DNA of 64,000 bases from Nocardia sp. BMG111209. GTDB lineage: Bacteria; Actinomycetota; Actinomycetes; Mycobacteriales; Mycobacteriaceae. The position numbers and the translations under genes are program-made. Each line of letters begins with the position of its first letter. Positions within the stretch are counted from its first letter, which is position 1. Below the pieces are notes generated by a model that saw nothing but the letters and a program-made list of their open reading frames with translations, was not told the origin of the DNA and made no database searches. Location: NCBI RefSeq assembly GCF_000381925.1, contig NZ_KB907307.1, positions 1,364,001-1,428,000 of the forward strand, in the 5' to 3' direction. Shown here one piece after another: positions 60,823 through 64,000 of this stretch.

Positions 60823-61407
60823 ATGGATCACGGAGCGCGACCCGGACCGGAAAACAATGGTGGCACGGTACTGCTCACCGGGCTCCCGAGTTCGGGTAAA
60901 ACCACGCTGGCCCATGCCGCCCGCGGCCTGCTGGCCGAGCGCGGGCACGCCGCCGAGGTGCTGGACGGCGACGACGTCCGCCGCCGGCTCTGGCCCGAAC
61001 TGGGCCTGTCCCGGGCGGATCGGGCCCGGAATCTCGGCCGGATCACCACGGTCGCGGCGCTACTGGCCCGGTACGGCGTCGTCGTCCTCGTCGCGGCCAT
61101 CGCGCCCTATGCCGACGACCGGGCACGGATGCGTGCGCAACACGCCGAGCAGGGTCTCGCCTTCCTGGAGGTCCACGTCGCGACGCCGCTGCCGGTCTGC
61201 CGGGAGCGTGACGTCAAGGGCTTGTACGCCCGCCGGGAACGCGGGGAGCTGACCGAGCTCACCGGGATCGACGGCGTCTACGAGGTGCCGGTGTCCCCGC
61301 ACCTGCTGCTCGACACCTCGGATGAGACCGTGTCCGGATCCGCCGACCGGGTCGTCGCGCTGCTCACCGCCTGCCGGCTGGTCGAGCTGCCCACCGCGGG
61401 ACGGTGA
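60823..61407 (+). CDS. cysC: CysC, adenylylsulfate (APS) kinase, stand-alone (194 aa)
   Basis: The enzyme phosphorylates APS to PAPS, the sulfate donor. Walker A is LTGLPSSGKTT (~17-27); LDGDDVRRRLWPELGLSRADRARNLGRI matches the DGD(N)VR…LGFS..DR…N…R signature; VKGLYARRERGELTELTGIDGVYEVP matches the lid KGLY…TGID..YE.P. Length fits a single-domain kinase. Mycobacteriales usually carry the kinase fused as CysNC, so a separate copy overlapping a sulfotransferase gene by 4 bases points to dedicated PAPS supply for this cluster. Confidence 0.92.
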   Translation: MDHGARPGPENNGGTVLLTGLPSSGKTTLAHAARGLLAERGHAAEVLDGDDVRRRLWPELGLSRADRARNLGRITTVAALLARYGVVVLVAAIAPYADDRARMRAQHAEQGLAFLEVHVATPLPVCRERDVKGLYARRERGELTELTGIDGVYEVPVSPHLLLDTSDETVSGSADRVVALLTACRLVELPTAGR

Positions 61408-62237
61408 CCGTGCACCGCCTGGTCCCCGCGCCGATCTTCGTGCTGTCCCCGCCCCGATCCGGTTCGACGCTGCTGCGGTCGATTCTGGACAGTCATTCCC
61501 GGCTGCACGCACCCCACGAACTGCACCTGACCCTGCTCACCGTCCAGGAGCGGAGTTGGGAGGCGAGCGAGTTCGCCGAGCAGTACGCGAGCATATCGCT
61601 CGGTGAACTCGGCATGAGCCTCACCGATATCGAACACCTGCTGTGGGACCGCATGCTGCACCACGAATTGATTCGCAGCGGTAAAGACCTGATCGTCAAC
61701 AAGACCACGAACAGCGTCATGAACTGGCGGCGCATCTCGCAATGCTGGCCGGATGCCCGCTACGTCTTCCTGTTCCGGCATCCGGCGCATATCGCGGAAT
61801 CGCTGGGCCGGGCATGGTCGCACCGCACGGATATCGACCCGGTGCAGCGGACGATGACGTTCGTCGCGGCGATGACCGAGGCGCGCGCCGAATTGCCCGG
61901 TCACGATGTCCGGTACGAGGATCTGACCGCGCGGCCCGAGCCGACGGTCCGGGCCCTGTGCGACTTTCTGGGCGTGGCGTGGGAACCCGGCATGCTCGAA
62001 TACGGCCGGTTCGACCACGGTTCCTACGTCCGCGGCATCGGTGACTGGAGCGACACCATCCGCTCCGGAGTCATCCAGCCGCACCGGCCGATACCCAGCG
62101 GTACGGCCGTTCCCGGCGCGTTGCTGCCCGCGTGCCGCGCGTGGGGTTACCTCGGGAATGTGAGTCCTGGATCCGTTCCGCCGGACAGCGATCCCCGGCA
62201 ACAGCCCGGGGGCCGCCTCGGCGTGTCGACCCGGTGA
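61404..62237 (+). CDS. PAPS-dependent sulfotransferase, second copy in cluster (277 aa)
   Basis: GTG 61404 overlaps the cysC stop by 4 bases, so translation is probably coupled. The phosphosulfate loop is PIFVLSPPRSGSTLLRSILDSH; the 3'-phosphate region is DARYVFLFRHPAHIAESLGRAW (~120-140). The acceptor side is unlike that of the first sulfotransferase of the cluster. The C-terminus is Pro/Gly-rich. It may act on a second position or on a different intermediate. Confidence 0.87.
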   Translation: MTVHRLVPAPIFVLSPPRSGSTLLRSILDSHSRLHAPHELHLTLLTVQERSWEASEFAEQYASISLGELGMSLTDIEHLLWDRMLHHELIRSGKDLIVNKTTNSVMNWRRISQCWPDARYVFLFRHPAHIAESLGRAWSHRTDIDPVQRTMTFVAAMTEARAELPGHDVRYEDLTARPEPTVRALCDFLGVAWEPGMLEYGRFDHGSYVRGIGDWSDTIRSGVIQPHRPIPSGTAVPGALLPACRAWGYLGNVSPGSVPPDSDPRQQPGGRLGVSTR

Positions 62238-62261
62238 TCGCTTCGGAATACGCCGCGACCG

Positions 62262-63302
62262 TCAGATATTCACCGATACGGTATTTCCACCGGACTGTTT
62301 CGCCCGGTACATCGCCGAATCCGAACTCAGCAGCAAGGCGGTCAGATCCCGGCCGGGCGAACGCCGTTCGGCGACACCCACACCGATACTGGCCGTCACC
62401 GGTCCCACGGCCGCCTCGATGGCATGCCGCAACCGCTCCGCCTCACCGGCCGCGGCATCCCCGCTCAGATGCGCGGCGACGACGAACTCCTCCCCGCCAC
62501 TTCGGACGACCACCGCCCCCGGGGGACTCTCGGCGCGCAGGCAGTCCGCGATCCGAAGCAGCACCCGGTCGCCCTCGGCATGACCCAGGGTGTCGTTCAC
62601 CGCCTTGAACCGGTCGACATCGATGGTCATCACGCTGATCGGCTCACGGTCGTGTGGCCCGAACCACCGTGACACGTAGTAGTCCAGGCCGCGACGGTTG
62701 AGCAGATCGGTCAGCGGATCCGACAGCGCGTGGATCCGGAGCACCCACGAACAGAATTGCAGGGTGGGCATGAGTCCCGCCATCAGTCCCCCCATGGTCA
62801 GCACCATGGATGCCCGGACGAGATTGTCGTCCTGACCGAACAGCCGGAACCAGGACATCGTCAAGACCACGAGGACCGACCATCCCGCATGCAGAACCAG
62901 GATCCGCGGCCCGTGGAATACCGTCAGATAACCTCCGGTGACGATCAGCCAGGACAGGCTGACGATACTGAAGAACCCGCCGCTGTCCGCGAGACAACCG
63001 CACGTGATCAGAAGGTCCGCGATCGCCACCAGAACCAGCGATGTCCACTCACCCGGCCAGGGCGCGACCGACCACCGCACGGCCCACAGCACGCCGGCCA
63101 CGATGTCGACGATCAGCACGACGCTGAGCACGCCGGTCGTGTACCGCCAGTTCAACACCGCGGTCACGGCCATCGCCAATCCCGCGATCGCCACGACCAT
63201 CTTCAAGGCACGCAACGCACCCCGCGACTCGAAGGTCCCGACCAGCCATCGATAATCCACCGGGTCACGCCACCAGGCGCTGACGATATTCCTCGTCGCC
63301 AC
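62262..63302 (-). CDS. Membrane diguanylate cyclase, GGDEF protein (346 aa)
   Basis: The frame opens at TTG 63362; I chose GTG 63302 because AGGA lies 6-7 bases upstream. The N-terminal half has about six hydrophobic segments (MVVAIAGLAMAVTAVLNW … VVLIVDIVAGVLWAV … LVLVAIADLLITCG …), a membrane sensor. The GGDEF domain starts at ALSDPLTDLLNRRGLDYYV, binds metal at IDVDRFKAVND, and the signature loop is SGGEEF, active in principle. I see no RxxD inhibitory site before the loop. It probably makes c-di-GMP in response to a membrane signal. Confidence 0.88.
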   Translation of the reverse strand: MATRNIVSAWWRDPVDYRWLVGTFESRGALRALKMVVAIAGLAMAVTAVLNWRYTTGVLSVVLIVDIVAGVLWAVRWSVAPWPGEWTSLVLVAIADLLITCGCLADSGGFFSIVSLSWLIVTGGYLTVFHGPRILVLHAGWSVLVVLTMSWFRLFGQDDNLVRASMVLTMGGLMAGLMPTLQFCSWVLRIHALSDPLTDLLNRRGLDYYVSRWFGPHDREPISVMTIDVDRFKAVNDTLGHAEGDRVLLRIADCLRAESPPGAVVVRSGGEEFVVAAHLSGDAAAGEAERLRHAIEAAVGPVTASIGVGVAERRSPGRDLTALLLSSDSAMYRAKQSGGNTVSVNI

Positions 63303-63438
63303 ATCTGTTCCTGCCACGGTCTCCGACACCACCGATCCGCTCGAATGGCTACCAGTCGGCAAATATTAGCGTCCTCGGTGGGACATGCAGGTGGCGTCGT
63401 TGCCGAGGCGTGCGGACCGGACCCGGCGTGAGAACCCG

Positions 63439-63864
63439 TTACTGGTCCGGTCCGAATCGGCGCCGGAAATCGGCGGCCAGTGCCGAGCCCGCCGCTTCGA
63501 CCAGCCGGCCCACGATCGGGTGGACGATGAGTCCGGTGACCGCGCCCGCGAGCTGAGGAAGCTTCCGCGCGAACCACTTTCGGACGTACTCCATGGTGGT
63601 CAGGTCGGGCTGGGGGCCGGTGACGGCCTCCTCCAGATCGTCGAGGTGTTCGCGGGCCTGGTCGGCGATGGCGCCGTCGGCGGGCAGCCGGGCCCGGACA
63701 CGGTCGAATTCGCCACGCAGTTCGGCGATATCGCTCTCGGACACCAGCGCGGCGTCGCGCCCGGCCTCGATCCGGTTGACGGTGTTGCCCTGTCCGACGG
63801 TGACCTGTCCGCTGACGCTGCCGCCTACATGGATGTTGTACCGATCGGCCGGTGTGTCGGGCAT
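63439..63864 (-). CDS. Small protein with Gly/Val beta N-terminus and helical C-terminus (141 aa)
   Basis: ATG 63864 follows GAGGAG. Residues ~8-35 have a beta-rich, Gly/Val pattern (YNIHVGGSVSGQVTVGQGNTVNRI) seen at the N-termini of several actinobacterial proteins, some linked to conflict or signalling systems. It is followed by a charged helix (SESDIAELRGEFDRVRARLPAD) and a C-terminal helical region with an amphipathic segment. The function is unknown. It starts 8 bases after the stop of the next minus-strand gene, so the two form an operon. Confidence 0.6.
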   Translation of the reverse strand: MPDTPADRYNIHVGGSVSGQVTVGQGNTVNRIEAGRDAALVSESDIAELRGEFDRVRARLPADGAIADQAREHLDDLEEAVTGPQPDLTTMEYVRKWFARKLPQLAGAVTGLIVHPIVGRLVEAAGSALAADFRRRFGPDQ

Positions 63865-63872
63865 GGCTCTCC

Positions 63873-64000
63873 TCAGGACGTGGGTGGTGCGGTGACGGAC
63901 GGTTTCGTGGCCGGAGGTGTGGTGGGCGGTTTGCTGAAGGGGACGGTGCTCGGCCCGGCAGGGCCGGTCGGCTTCGTCGGCCCGGTGGGACCCGTCGGCC
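63873..64000 (-). CDS. 3' end of a Pro/Thr-rich gene, truncated by window edge
   Basis: A minus-strand reading frame enters at the right edge and ends at TGA 63873-63875. The visible 41 residues are Pro/Thr/Gly-rich with collagen-like triplets near the start (GPTGPTKPTGPAGPS) and end in PSVTAPPTS. It lies just upstream of, and probably in operon with, the small gene at 63439. The function cannot be judged. Confidence 0.55.
   Translation of the reverse strand, partial: PTGPTGPTKPTGPAGPSTVPFSKPPTTPPATKPSVTAPPTS

Noticed and set aside
63876..64000. Collagen-like protein at the right edge
   Set aside because: Only about five Gly-X-Y-type triplets are visible, and they could be part of an ordinary Pro/Thr linker; kept only as a partial gene of unknown type.

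Overview
The window is high-GC actinobacterial DNA with GTG starts, short leaders and dense operons. The gene set (EspG, PE/PPE-like pair, WXG100 pair, EccB/C/D/E, mycosin, F420-type oxidoreductases) points to Mycobacteriales. A Nocardia or close relative is the best guess; this rests on gene content, not on a database search.

Layout. (1) Positions 1-23945 are the 3' part of one enormous gene, at least 7,968 codons in the window and open at the left edge. The protein alternates helical and globular regions with minisatellite-encoded linkers. It contains a HopA1-effector-like domain, two diverged copies of a ~1,000-residue module, a papain-like domain with Cys/His/Asp, and five anthrax-lethal-factor-like zincin domains, of which two keep HEFGH and three are degenerate. 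It looks like a giant multidomain toxin. (2) 23976-25708: a possible 37-residue ORF, then a gene for a YezG/Imm35-like protein, the likely immunity partner. (3) 25923-37374: type VII secretion (ESX) accessory genes: a large Ala/Gln-repeat substrate-like protein, EspG, a small unknown gene, two YbaB-like genes, a convergent STAND regulator, an EspC/EspA-like pair, PE-like, PPE-like, a second EspG and two WXG100 genes. (4) 37474-47936: the secretion machine, with eccE on the minus strand and eccB-eccD-mycP-eccC on the plus strand. EccA is not seen. Toxin, immunity gene, substrates, chaperones and channel side by side suggest that the giant protein leaves the cell through this ESX system; that is inference.

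(5) 48001-55063: a mixed metabolic and regulatory stretch with a cupin protein, an atypical SDR divergent from a LysR regulator, a PPOX-fold enzyme, two TetR regulators, a PucR-like regulator and an LLM-class oxidoreductase. A clean dyad lies between one TetR gene and the PucR-like gene. (6) 55551-56348: an unknown protein with two similar halves.

(7) 56473-62237: a compact apparent biosynthetic cluster. An alpha-oxoamine-synthase-family PLP enzyme and a sulfotransferase run leftwards; an MFS exporter, a stand-alone APS kinase (CysC) and a second sulfotransferase run rightwards. A near-perfect 26-bp dyad lies in the divergent promoter region and a strong terminator hairpin follows the PLP enzyme. 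The simplest reading is synthesis, sulfation with local PAPS supply, and export of an amino-ketone-derived metabolite. (8) 62262-64000: a membrane GGDEF protein, a small protein with a Gly/Val beta-type N-terminus, and the 3' end of a Pro/Thr-rich gene cut by the right edge.

I saw no rRNA, tRNA, insertion sequence, CRISPR array or attachment site.
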